A DNA stretch of 64,000 nt from DATJLY01 sp963773665 (lineage in GTDB: Bacteria > Pseudomonadota > Alphaproteobacteria > ATCC43930 > CGMCC-115725): contig CAVZBZ010000002.1 of NCBI GenBank assembly GCA_963773665.1, positions 124,001-188,000 of the forward strand, read 5' to 3'. Every line of letters starts with the position of its first letter. The first letter of the stretch is position 1. A model generated the notes under the pieces. The model saw nothing but the letters and a program-made list of their open reading frames with translations, was not told where the DNA came from and ran no database searches. This document shows, piece by piece, positions 16,075 to 23,516 of this stretch. Both the position numbers and the translations under genes were made by a program.

Positions 16075-17822
16075 CGCCGCATCGTCCGGGCCAGCAGGGG
16101 CCGCAGCTTGGTGAGTGACCGGCTATTGAGGACATCATCCTTCTCGAGCCAACCGCGCCGACCCTGTCCAACGCCGAAGCGCAGGTTGGAAAACTCCTCC
16201 ACGCGGTGCGAGTCCGTCGCGATGCTCACGAGCACGCCAGCTTCCTTTGCCATCCGGCAATGCACGTCGGTGAGGTCGAGCCGGTCGGGATGGGCGTTCA
16301 GCTCGATGAAGCAGCCGCGGTCTTTGGCGCCAGCGATGATCTTGGACATGTCGACATCGTAGGGCTCGCGTTCGCCGATGAGGCGTCCCGTCGGATGGGC
16401 CAAGATCGTGAAATTCGGCCGCTCCATTGCGCGCAGGATGCGCTCGGTCTGTTTCTGGCGCGACAGATTGAACTTGCTGTGGACGGCCGCGACCACGAGA
16501 TCAAGCTCGCCCAAGACATCGTCCGGCAGATCGAGCTTTCCGTCCTCGAGGATGTCGACCTCGATGCCCTTGAGCAGGGTAATCCCGTGGTTCGCGGCGT
16601 TGATGCGGTCGATCCGGTGCATCTCCTGACGCAACCTGCGGGGATCAAGACCGTGCGCCATCGCGATGCGGCGCGAATGATCGGTGACCGCGAGATACTC
16701 GTACCCATGATCCTTGGCTGCCTTGGCCAGTTCCTCGAGCGTATTGTGACCGTCCGTTGCCTCGCTGTGGACGTGAAGATCGCCATGGAGGTCCGCGAGC
16801 TCGACCAGATGCGGCAGCTTTCCTGCCGCCGCAGCCTCGATCTCGCCATGCTCTTCGCGCAGCTCCGGTGGGATGAACGGCAATCCGACGGCGCGGAAGA
16901 CCTCCTCTTCGGTCTTGCCGCCGATCCGCCTGGCACCGCGGAAGATTCCGTACTCGTTGATCTTGAGTCCGCGCTGCAGGCCCAATTTGCGAATCGCGAT
17001 ATTGTGTGCCTTGCTGCCGGTGAAGTAGTGGAGCGCCGAGCCGTAGCTCTCGACCGGAACCACGCGGAGATCGACCTGCAGGCCCGAGCGTAAAACGACT
17101 GTGGCGCGCGTCGTTCCTGAAGCCGCAACTTTCGCAACTTCATCAAAGGCGGTGAACCGAGCGACGACGGGGCCGCCCCTTTTCGCCGTGGCCAAGACGT
17201 CGATGTCTCCGATCGTCTCCTGGCAGCGCCTATAACTTCCGGCCACCACGACTTTCTCGACCCCCGGCGCCTCGCGGAGATGGGCGAGGAGCGGTTCGAC
17301 ATAGCTTTCGGCCAGCGCAAGCTTCAGGCGTGCCGGCGGTGCCTTGGCGTGTTTCTCCAGCGCCTCGCGAAGCTTCCCTTCGATGCCGGCGCCAAATCCC
17401 GGCAGCTCGCGCACGCGGCCGTCGAGCACAGCGCGGTGAAGCTGCTCGAGCGTACGGACTTCGAGCTCCTCGCAGAGCGTCCTCACCCGTTTCGGCCCGA
17501 GGCCGGGCAGCCTCAGCAACTCTAGGGCAATGCCGGGCGTCTTTTTCCTGAGCTGGTCGAGCAGCGGCAGGTGACCTGTTGAGGCCAGCGTTCGGATTTT
17601 GTCCGCGAGATCCGTGCCAATGCCGGGCAGCTTGGGGGCTTCCTCCCCCACGACCAAGACCTCCGATACTTCTTTCCCAAGGCCGCGCACGACGCGCGCG
17701 GCGTTCCGATAAGCCCGCACCCGGAACGGATTGGCTTCCTCGAGTTCCAGAAGATCGGCAACGTCATCAAGGGATTGCGCGATCTCCGGGTTGTGCGCCC
17801 GCCCGGCCGGACTCTTTTGCAT
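16071..17822 (-). CDS. polX: DNA polymerase/3'-5' exonuclease PolX
   Basis: 583 aa. An N-terminal helix-hairpin-helix pol-beta-like region comes first (SLDDVADLLELEEANPFRVR, then HhH motifs LPGIGTDLADKI and LPGLGPKRV). The nucleotidyltransferase motif GSYRRCQETIGDIDVL lies near 197-212. A C-terminal PHP exonuclease domain follows (DLHVHSEATDG, AVTDHSRR, LAHPTGR, ELNAHPDRLDL, ATDSHR). It acts in gap-filling base excision repair. It is first in the polX-sufS-prs-PRTase operon. It has no Shine-Dalgarno sequence. An FNR-type box 42.5 bp upstream and TATTGG at -13 to -8 predict a near-leaderless transcript. Confidence 0.92.
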   Translation of the reverse strand: MQKSPAGRAHNPEIAQSLDDVADLLELEEANPFRVRAYRNAARVVRGLGKEVSEVLVVGEEAPKLPGIGTDLADKIRTLASTGHLPLLDQLRKKTPGIALELLRLPGLGPKRVRTLCEELEVRTLEQLHRAVLDGRVRELPGFGAGIEGKLREALEKHAKAPPARLKLALAESYVEPLLAHLREAPGVEKVVVAGSYRRCQETIGDIDVLATAKRGGPVVARFTAFDEVAKVAASGTTRATVVLRSGLQVDLRVVPVESYGSALHYFTGSKAHNIAIRKLGLQRGLKINEYGIFRGARRIGGKTEEEVFRAVGLPFIPPELREEHGEIEAAAAGKLPHLVELADLHGDLHVHSEATDGHNTLEELAKAAKDHGYEYLAVTDHSRRIAMAHGLDPRRLRQEMHRIDRINAANHGITLLKGIEVDILEDGKLDLPDDVLGELDLVVAAVHSKFNLSRQKQTERILRAMERPNFTILAHPTGRLIGEREPYDVDMSKIIAGAKDRGCFIELNAHPDRLDLTDVHCRMAKEAGVLVSIATDSHRVEEFSNLRFGVGQGRRGWLEKDDVLNSRSLTKLRPLLARTMRR

Positions 17823-17857
17823 GGCCCGACCAATAGCAGCGGTCGGCTGGGAGAATG

Positions 17858-17871
17858 TTGATGCAGGTCAA
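17858..17871 (-). promoter_or_regulatory. FNR/FixK-type box upstream of polX
   Basis: TTGATgcagGTCAA, 9 of 10 half-site bases match. The centre is 42.5 bp from the polX ATG. The -10-like hexamer TATTGG (17830-17835, minus strand) is at exact class II spacing. Confidence 0.65.
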
Positions 17872-17892
17872 TGAGGGGTGTCTCATTGGGAC

Positions 17893-17906
17893 GTGACCTG
17901 GATCAA
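17893..17906 (+). promoter_or_regulatory. FNR/FixK-type box upstream of hpf
   Basis: GTGACctggATCAA, 8 of 10 half-site bases match. The centre is 60.5 bp upstream of the hpf ATG. It forms a back-to-back pair with the polX box. A small inverted repeat TCAATGAG/CTCATTGG lies between the two boxes (17869-17888). Confidence 0.6.
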
Positions 17907-17959
17907 GGCGCAGCTACCTCTGAGGGTGTCAGCTTTACGGGTCAGCCAGGAGACGCGCC

Positions 17960-18523
17960 ATGCAGGTGCCACTTCGAATCACGTTTCAAGACATGACCGT
18001 AGCGCCAGCGGTCGAAGCACGAATCCGCGAACGGACAGACGCGCTCGAGAAATTCTTTCCGAACATCGTGAGTTGCCATGTCGCGGTGGAATCGAGTGGG
18101 CAGCGACACCGACAGGGAAACATGTACCATCTTCGCATTGTGCTCACCGTCCCCGGACAAGAGATCGTGGTCAACCGCGACCCGCCGCAGCACCACGCAC
18201 ACGAGGACGTTCTCGTTGCGGTTCGTGACGCTTTCGATGCGGCGCGGCGGCAGCTCGAAGACTACGTGCGCCGCGTGCGGATCGACACCAAGACGCATGA
18301 GCCACAGCCGCAAGGGCGCATCTCGCAGCTCTTGCCCGATTACGGGTTTATCCAGACGAGCGACGGACAGGAGATCTACATGCACCGAAATGCCGTCATC
18401 GACGGCAAATTCGACCACCTCTCCATCGGTGATGAGGTCCGTTACGCACTGCATGAAGGCGAGGGGGACAAGGGGCCGCAGGCCAGCACCGTCATCCCCA
18501 TCGGGGAGCATCGACGACGTTAG
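17960..18523 (+). CDS. hpf: Ribosome hibernation factor (S30AE) fused to a cold-shock domain
   Basis: 187 aa. Residues 1 to about 105 are the HPF/RaiA S30AE fold (ITFQDMTVAPAVEARIRER, with a conserved C-terminal helix). Residues 118-180 are a cold-shock domain with RNP-like motifs DYGFI (127-131) and EIYMHRNAV (138-146). It likely binds idle 30S subunits and RNA when growth stops. The C-terminal domain differs from the usual long-HPF dimerisation domain, so it should act on mRNA or the ribosome rather than make 100S dimers in the standard way. It is preceded by an FNR-type box and is divergent from polX. Confidence 0.88.
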   Translation: MQVPLRITFQDMTVAPAVEARIRERTDALEKFFPNIVSCHVAVESSGQRHRQGNMYHLRIVLTVPGQEIVVNRDPPQHHAHEDVLVAVRDAFDAARRQLEDYVRRVRIDTKTHEPQPQGRISQLLPDYGFIQTSDGQEIYMHRNAVIDGKFDHLSIGDEVRYALHEGEGDKGPQASTVIPIGEHRRR

Positions 18524-18524
18524 G

Positions 18525-19166
18525 TCACGGGGTGATCTTGGCCGAGGAGATTGATGTGACGCCATGTGCCTGGAAACTGGCGCGCATCGTCGCCATAGAG
18601 CCACCGATGTCGATGCCGCGGCAAGCATCCTCGATGACGAATGCCACAAAACCTTGCCGCACCGCGTCAAGAGCGGAGTAGCCGACGCAGAAGTCGAAAG
18701 CGAGGCCGGCGAGAAAGACGCGCCGCAAGCCGCGCTCGCGCAAATAGCCGGCGAGGCCCGTGGGTGTCGTACGGTCGTTTTCGAAGAAGGCCGAATAGGA
18801 ATCGATGTCGCGGTGGAATCCTTTGCGGATTATAAGCGCCGCTCCAGGAAGCCGTAGCTCGCGGTGAAACTCGGCCCCGTAAGCGCCCTGGATGCAGTGG
18901 TCCGGCCACAGGATCTGCGGTCCGTACGGGAACTCCACGAGGTCGTAGGGCTGCTTGCCGGGATGGGACGAGGCGAAGGACTGGTGACCCTGCGGATGCC
19001 AATCCTGGGTCAGCACGAGATTCTGAAATACGCCACCGAGCTGGTTGGCGATCGGCACGATCTCACCGCCATTCGGCACGGCGAGCGCGCCACCTTTGCA
19101 GAAATCATTCTGAACATCGACGAGGACAAAAACATCGGTTTCTTCGATCGTGAAGTTATGGCTCAT
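18525..19166 (-). CDS. pncA: Nicotinamidase
   Basis: 213 aa isochorismatase-fold enzyme that hydrolyses nicotinamide to nicotinate. The catalytic triad is visible: D18 (VDVQNDFC), K115 (IIRKGFHRD) and C160 (AFDFCVGYSALDA). Metal ligands are D55 and H57 (TQDWHP) and H90 (WPDHC). GGGAG about 6 nt upstream supports the ATG. It is convergent with hpf (1-bp gap) and divergent from groEL. With pncB and prs it completes a nicotinamide-to-NaMN route, and all three units carry FNR-type boxes. Confidence 0.93.
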   Translation of the reverse strand: MSHNFTIEETDVFVLVDVQNDFCKGGALAVPNGGEIVPIANQLGGVFQNLVLTQDWHPQGHQSFASSHPGKQPYDLVEFPYGPQILWPDHCIQGAYGAEFHRELRLPGAALIIRKGFHRDIDSYSAFFENDRTTPTGLAGYLRERGLRRVFLAGLAFDFCVGYSALDAVRQGFVAFVIEDACRGIDIGGSMATMRASFQAHGVTSISSAKITP

Positions 19167-19209
19167 GGCGGGCTCCCGCTCACGGTTCGCCCCTGCCTAG
19201 CGTATGGTG

Positions 19210-19223
19210 TTGATTTGGTGCAA
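19210..19223 (-). promoter_or_regulatory. FNR/FixK-type box upstream of pncA
   Basis: TTGATttggTGCAA, 8 of 10 half-site bases match. The centre is 50.5 bp upstream of the pncA ATG, giving a predicted leader of about 9 nt at class II spacing. Confidence 0.55.
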
Positions 19224-19243
19224 ACGCAAAGGGAGGACACGGA

Positions 19244-19257
19244 TTGATCTAGCGCAA
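19244..19257 (+). promoter_or_regulatory. FNR/FixK-type box upstream of groEL
   Basis: TTGATctagCGCAA, 8 of 10 half-site bases match. The centre is 71.5 bp upstream of the groEL ATG. An inverted repeat AATGGGG/CCCCATT (19260-19275) follows directly; it could be a second operator or a leader hairpin. Confidence 0.6.
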
Positions 19258-19321
19258 TGAATGGGGGGCCCCATTGGCGAATGATCCGTTTGCAAGCCAG
19301 TGTCGGCAAAGGAGCCATGCA

Positions 19322-20944
19322 ATGCCCTACAAGCAGGTCCTCTTCCGCTCAGCGGCACGCGAGAAGATCCTGCGTGGCGCGACGCAGCTTACCGAAGCCA
19401 TACGGGTGACCTTGGGCCCGCGGTCGAAAGCCGTCCTTATCCAGAAGAAGTGGGGAGCGCCGATCGTCTGCAACGATGGCGTGACCATCGCCAAGGAATT
19501 CGAGATCAAGGATCCGGAAGAAAATCTCGGCGCACAGATGCTTCGTCAAGCGGCGGAGAGGACGGGCGATGTCGTGGGCGATGGCACGAGCACGGCGACC
19601 ATCCTTGCACATGCGATCTTCGCCGACGGCATTCGCAATGTCGTTGCGGGTGCCAGCGCTATCGATCTCAAGCGCGGCCTGGATCGTGCGACAAAAGTCG
19701 CGATCGACGCGCTGAAAACTCTGTCGCGACCTGTGGCGACTCGCAAGGAGAAGGCGCAGGTGGCGACGATCTCTGCGCACAACAATTCCACGATCGGGGA
19801 TCTCGTCGCCGACGCGATGGAAAAGGTGGGGGCTGAGGGCGTCATTACCGTCGAGGAATCGAAGACGACGGAGACGACCCTGACAGTCGTCGAGGGGATG
19901 CAATTCGATCGCGGGTTCCTGTCGCCTTATTTCGTCACCAACCCGGAGAAGATGGAGGCAATCCTCGAAGATCCGTTCGTGCTGCTGTCCGACCGGAAGA
20001 TCGGTGTCCTGCAGGACCTCATTCCTCTGCTTGAGCAGGTAGCAAAGTCAGGCAGGCCGCTGCTCGTCGTCGCGGAGGAGGTTGAAGGCGAGGCGCTTGC
20101 AACCCTCATCGTCAATCAGATTCGAAGCGCCCTCAAGAGCTGCGCCGTGAAGGCACCGGGATTCGGCGACCGAAGAAAGGCGATGCTCGAGGACATGGCC
20201 GTCCTGACGGGCGGCATGGTGATTTCCGAGGAGGTTGGCCTCAAGCTCGAGCATGTTGGCGTCGAGCAGCTCGGCCGCGCCAAGCGCGTCGTGGTCAACA
20301 AGGACAACACCACCATCATTGGAGGACAGGGCGCCAGGGCCGACATCGAAGGACGAATCCAACAAATCCGCCGCGAGATCGAGAAGTCCACGAGTGACTA
20401 TGACCGTGAGAAACTGCAGGAACGGCTCGCGAAGCTTTCGGGCGGTGTCGCCGTCGTCCGGGTCGGCGCCCCGTCCGAGGCCGAAATGAAAGCGAAGAAG
20501 GAGGCGCTCGACGATGCGATCAGCGCGACCAAGGCGGCGGTCGCCGAGGGTATCGTGGCCGGCGGTGGCCTTGCGCTTCTGCGCTGCATCGCGGCGGTTG
20601 CACAAGAAGAAACGAAATGCGACGGCGATGAGAGAACGGGCGTCCAGGTCCTCAAGCGCGCGCTCGAAGCGCCCACTCGCCAGATAGCGGAGAATTCGGC
20701 TGTCAACGCCGGGGTGGTTGTGGCCCGCATGCTCAGCAGCGAAGGCAATCTGGGCTTCGATGCGGCGCGCAAGGAATACGTCGATCTCGTAGAGGCCGGC
20801 ATTGTGGACCCGACCAAGGTGCTTCGCGTTGCGCTTGAAAACGCCGTTTCCGTGGCGAGTGTGCTGCTTCTCACCGAAGCAACCATGACCGAGATCCCAG
20901 AAGAGAAGAAGGAGCGCGCCGAGCAGCCCGAGTACTCGATGTAG
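19322..20944 (+). CDS. groEL: GroEL-type chaperonin, additional copy
   Basis: 540 aa. Group I chaperonin with the ATP site (VTLGPRSKAVLI, NDGVTIAKE, VGDGTSTATILA) and the equatorial return segment (AVAEGIVAGGGLALLR, NAGVVVARM). The start is the ATG with AAAGGAG 7 nt upstream; the open frame to 19274 is not needed. It is divergent from housekeeping GroEL at the N-terminus (MPYKQVLFRSAAREKILRGA) and lacks the GGM-rich tail, ending in KKERAEQPEYSM. No groES lies beside it. It is probably a stress- or client-specific copy under the FNR-type box upstream. Confidence 0.92.
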   Translation: MPYKQVLFRSAAREKILRGATQLTEAIRVTLGPRSKAVLIQKKWGAPIVCNDGVTIAKEFEIKDPEENLGAQMLRQAAERTGDVVGDGTSTATILAHAIFADGIRNVVAGASAIDLKRGLDRATKVAIDALKTLSRPVATRKEKAQVATISAHNNSTIGDLVADAMEKVGAEGVITVEESKTTETTLTVVEGMQFDRGFLSPYFVTNPEKMEAILEDPFVLLSDRKIGVLQDLIPLLEQVAKSGRPLLVVAEEVEGEALATLIVNQIRSALKSCAVKAPGFGDRRKAMLEDMAVLTGGMVISEEVGLKLEHVGVEQLGRAKRVVVNKDNTTIIGGQGARADIEGRIQQIRREIEKSTSDYDREKLQERLAKLSGGVAVVRVGAPSEAEMKAKKEALDDAISATKAAVAEGIVAGGGLALLRCIAAVAQEETKCDGDERTGVQVLKRALEAPTRQIAENSAVNAGVVVARMLSSEGNLGFDAARKEYVDLVEAGIVDPTKVLRVALENAVSVASVLLLTEATMTEIPEEKKERAEQPEYSM

Positions 20945-20987
20945 CAACAGGGACGCCCTTCGGATGCATAAAGCGGCGCCGCGCCGA

Positions 20988-21001
20988 GTGATCCAGATCA
21001 A
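20988..21001 (+). promoter_or_regulatory. FNR/FixK-type box upstream of the surface-antigen gene
   Basis: GTGATccagATCAA, 9 of 10 half-site bases match. The centre is 61.5 bp upstream of the ATG at 21056. Confidence 0.6.
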
Positions 21002-21055
21002 TGTCGGGCAGCTCTGAATGGGCGATCTCTAGCGCGGTTGATGGGAGGAGCAAAC

Positions 21056-21464
21056 ATGGGGCGAGGTGGCAAGCTCGCACTAGCAACGGCACTGGCGGTG
21101 CTTTCGGCGCTTGGCGCGGCGAGGGCCGAGTATCCGCCGCCGCTGATCTTCGGCCACATCTTCACCGTTGAGCCGGAGGACGTGCCGATCATTCGCAAGA
21201 ACTCCACACCACTCTTCGAGGAAGGCGCGGCGACGGGCATGAACAAGGAGTGGTCTAACCCGCAGACGGGGAACAGCGGCGCCGTCAAGCTGCGTCGAGT
21301 TCTATAATTTGAAGGGCGTGCCGTGCCGCACCTTCGACTATACGACTTGGACTCAGCACCACACGAACGTGACGCGGGTGACGGTCGATTGGTGCAAACT
21401 GGCGAACGACGGCTGGAAACTAGTTGACCCGCGGAACGGTCCGCCTGGATTGACGGAGAAATAA
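21056..21464 (+). pseudogene. 17-kDa surface-antigen-like exported protein, frameshifted
   Basis: The ATG follows GGAGGAG at 5 nt. The first frame gives a signal peptide (MGRGGKLALATALAVLSALGAARA) and a mature part ending ..NPQTGNSGAVKL, then stops at 21307. The +1 frame continues EFYNLKGVPCRTFDYTTW through VDWCKLANDGWKLVDP to a TAA at 21464. Joined, this matches the C-terminal pattern of RT0821/Lpp0805-type surface antigens (NPxTGNSG, CR, C, DGxW). One extra base near 21285-21302 explains the break. It may be a sequencing artefact, in which case the gene is intact (about 135 aa). Confidence 0.65.
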
Positions 21465-21536
21465 TGTCCGTCGAAGGAACGCGTCCTCGTTCTCCAATGA
21501 GGTTGGGAAGCCGATGCGATGGTTCGGCCGGTATGA

Positions 21537-21542
21537 TCTAGA
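21537..21542. repeat. Left target-site duplication of the IS481-family element
   Basis: TCTAGA directly abuts the left end of the IS; the same 6 bp abut the right end at 22576-22581. The transposase stop codon lies inside this duplicated target. Confidence 0.8.
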
Positions 21543-22491
21543 TGTGGAGCCTCAACAGGTTGTCCCCGGATAGACCGAGGCGGCTGATGGGTGGTTTTGC
21601 TGCCAAGCTACCATGTGGTCGATGCCAGTTATAGCGATGCAGCCATCGCGGCAGCTCGACGGTTCGCTGGTCTGAGTGGGTGTAGGCACGGGCGTAAGCC
21701 CACTCCCTGAGCGCTGTTTGGATGAAGCGCTCGGCCTTTCCATTAGTCTGCGGCGTATAGGCCCTGGTGCGAATGTGCTTGAGGCCGAGCCTTCGGCAGG
21801 CGTCGCGGAAAGCGAAGGATCTATAGCAGGACCCGTTGTCGGTCATGACGCGATCGACCGTAACGCCGAGTTCGGCATAGTAGGCGACAGCGGCGTCCAA
21901 GAAGGCCACGGCGCTGCCCTTGCGCTCATCGGACATAACCCGGGCAAAGGCGACCCGCGATGCGTCGTCGATGCAGACGTGGACGAACTCCCAGCCGACG
22001 CCGCGATGGCTGCTCTGACCGGTCCGATCGCCGGTGATGCGATGGCCGACCTGGTTGAAACGCCCGAGCTTCTTGATGTCGATATGGATGAGCTCGCCGG
22101 GCCGGTCGCGCTCGTATCGCCGGACAGGCTCGGCAGGCTCCAAGGCCTTCAGCCGGTTGAGGCCCAGGCGGCGAAGCACCCGGGACACGGTCGCTTCCGA
22201 CACGCCGCATTCCGTCGCGATCTGCGCACCAGTCCAGCGTTCGCGGCGCAGCGCCTCGATCCCAACCACGACGACCGCGGGCGTTGGGCGACGCACGCGA
22301 TGCGGCCGTGAGGAGCGATCGCGCAGGCCCGCTGCACCTTCGGCGTGGAAACGGCGCACCCACCTCCGCACCGTCTTCTCACACACGCCCATCGCTTCCG
22401 CGACGAGCCGCGGCGCCTCGCCCTCGACAACGCGCCCTACCATGACCCCTCGACCTGCCGGTGTCAGCCGGGCATTCTTGTGAACGTCCAT
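21538..22491 (-). CDS. IS481-family transposase
   Basis: 317 aa. It has an N-terminal helix-turn-helix region (about 25-110) and then the rve/DDE integrase core: D138 (HIDIKKLGRF), D218 (TDNGSCY) and E254 (NGKAERFIQT), followed by the HRPHGSLAAKPP block. All three acidic residues are present and the frame is uninterrupted, so the element may be active. The last codon spans the IS tip, and the TAG stop is supplied by the duplicated target site. A run of nine C lies just upstream of the start within the IS. Confidence 0.93.
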   Translation of the reverse strand: MDVHKNARLTPAGRGVMVGRVVEGEAPRLVAEAMGVCEKTVRRWVRRFHAEGAAGLRDRSSRPHRVRRPTPAVVVVGIEALRRERWTGAQIATECGVSEATVSRVLRRLGLNRLKALEPAEPVRRYERDRPGELIHIDIKKLGRFNQVGHRITGDRTGQSSHRGVGWEFVHVCIDDASRVAFARVMSDERKGSAVAFLDAAVAYYAELGVTVDRVMTDNGSCYRSFAFRDACRRLGLKHIRTRAYTPQTNGKAERFIQTALREWAYARAYTHSDQRTVELPRWLHRYNWHRPHGSLAAKPPISRLGLSGDNLLRLHI

Positions 22492-22575
22492 TCGGCCCCC
22501 CCCCAGGAAAAAGATGCGTTAGCAACATCAGTTTCCTCGGTCGGGACCGAGTGGACAACCTATTGAGAGTTCACA
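21543..22575 (-). mobile_element. Complete IS481-family insertion sequence, 1033 bp
   Basis: The left end starts TGTGGAGCCTCAACAGG and the right end, read inward on the other strand, starts TGTGAACTCTCAATAGG. Both continue into the same TTGTCC. The imperfect inverted repeats and the 6-bp TCTAGA duplication fix the borders. Removing the element and one TCTAGA copy restores ATGATctagATCAA, an FNR-type box in front of the phasin gene at 22642. The insertion therefore separates that gene from its left half-site, leaving CACATctagATCAA. Confidence 0.88.
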
Positions 22576-22585
22576 TCTAGATCAA
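22572..22585 (+). promoter_or_regulatory. FNR/FixK-type box split by the IS
   Basis: The present sequence is CACATctagATCAA: a perfect right half-site with a left half-site replaced by the IS tip. Before insertion the left half was ATGAT (21533-21537). The centre is 63.5 bp upstream of the phasin ATG, and TAAGAT at 22607-22612 fits a -10. Confidence 0.6.
22576..22581. repeat. Right target-site duplication of the IS481-family element
   Basis: TCTAGA, identical to 21537-21542. Confidence 0.8.
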
Positions 22586-22641
22586 GGCCGCCGCTTCCGA
22601 TTATTAACTAAGATGAATCGTTGTAGCGAGGAGCTTCTGCG

Positions 22642-23016
22642 ATGCCCGAAAGAAAGAAATCGACAGCAGACGCCGCTGGGTCGGACCCGGCCTACGGCTG
22701 GGACCCGCGCGCTGTTTTCGGTCTCACCCAGAATGCGTTCGAGCGCTGGGCGCACGGGGTCTCCGCTTTGACCGGTGAGGTGACCCACTTTGTCCAGGCG
22801 CGGATGCAGGAAGATATGAGTGCTTGGGCCAAGCTCGCCAATTGCAGAGATCCAAACGAAATCTTCGAATGCCAACGTCATTACGCGGAGAAGGCGGCGG
22901 CCGATTATTTTGACGAGGCGGGCAAGCTGTCTCGTCTCGCGGTGAGCATCGCGAGCGAGGGCGTCTCTTCTTCGCGAGCCGGAGAACCGGCCAGGTCAGC
23001 GTCGAAGGAAGCTTGA
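22642..23016 (+). CDS. Phasin family protein
   Basis: 124 aa, helical. The core block WAKLANCRDPNEIFECQRHYAEKAAADYFDEAGKLSRL is split over residues about 62-100 and is typical of alphaproteobacterial phasins (Phasin_2 type), which coat polyhydroxyalkanoate granules or act as stress proteins. No PHA synthase is in the window. The start is an ATG about 8 nt after AGGAG. Its regulatory box was interrupted by the IS481 element. Confidence 0.8.
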   Translation: MPERKKSTADAAGSDPAYGWDPRAVFGLTQNAFERWAHGVSALTGEVTHFVQARMQEDMSAWAKLANCRDPNEIFECQRHYAEKAAADYFDEAGKLSRLAVSIASEGVSSSRAGEPARSASKEA

Positions 23017-23086
23017 TCCGCGTAATTGCCACGGAATGCGCTCGCGTATGAAAACGTGAGCGCGACGCAAGCGGGAGGAACTTCTC

Positions 23087-23485
23087 ATGGCGACTCTGGT
23101 GCCGTGGACAACGGTCGAAGTGGGCGACCTTGAAATCTTTACCCCTGCGGTCCCATGCTTGGTCGTTCACACCTGGTACATGGACGACCAGCCCGTCAGC
23201 ACCGTGACATATTTCTGGCAGGATGAAGCGACCGGGCTCATCAACCACGAGATCGTGTTTGCGGAACCCGTTGGCTTCGATGCAGCTCTTGCATGGGCGC
23301 AGGAACATGCTCCGACGCGCAGCGTTGAGCGCATCCACGTCAAGCACGCGCCGTCGCAGAGGAAGCGCGCCCGGCCGGCCGCAAAGATAGGACGTCGCAA
23401 GAAAGCAGCGCTGCGTGCCAAGACTGGCGTCCGAACAAAGGCACGGCCAGCGAAAAAGCGCGGGCGGAAGAGGCCAGCGAGATAA
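23087..23485 (+). CDS. Unknown protein with a Lys/Arg/Ala-rich histone-like tail
   Basis: 132 aa. Residues 1 to about 88 form an acidic-to-neutral domain with aromatic residues (HTWYMDDQPVSTVTYFWQDEA). Residues about 89-132 are a basic low-complexity tail (KRARPAAKIGRRKKAALRAK, ending KKRGRKRPAR) like AlgP or histone H1 tails. The ATG follows GGAGG at about 8 nt. The tail suggests nucleic acid binding, but the domain is not recognised. It sits between the phasin and a divergent secreted protein in the FNR-boxed island. Confidence 0.7.
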   Translation: MATLVPWTTVEVGDLEIFTPAVPCLVVHTWYMDDQPVSTVTYFWQDEATGLINHEIVFAEPVGFDAALAWAQEHAPTRSVERIHVKHAPSQRKRARPAAKIGRRKKAALRAKTGVRTKARPAKKRGRKRPAR

Positions 23486-23516
23486 TTGAAACGATCTTCG
23501 TTGCCCCGCAACAAAT

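Noticed and set aside
23013..23026. Possible FNR-type box TTGATccgcGTAAT near the phasin stop
   Set aside because: Only the left half-site fits; the right half lacks the CAA bases. It is placed too loosely to call.
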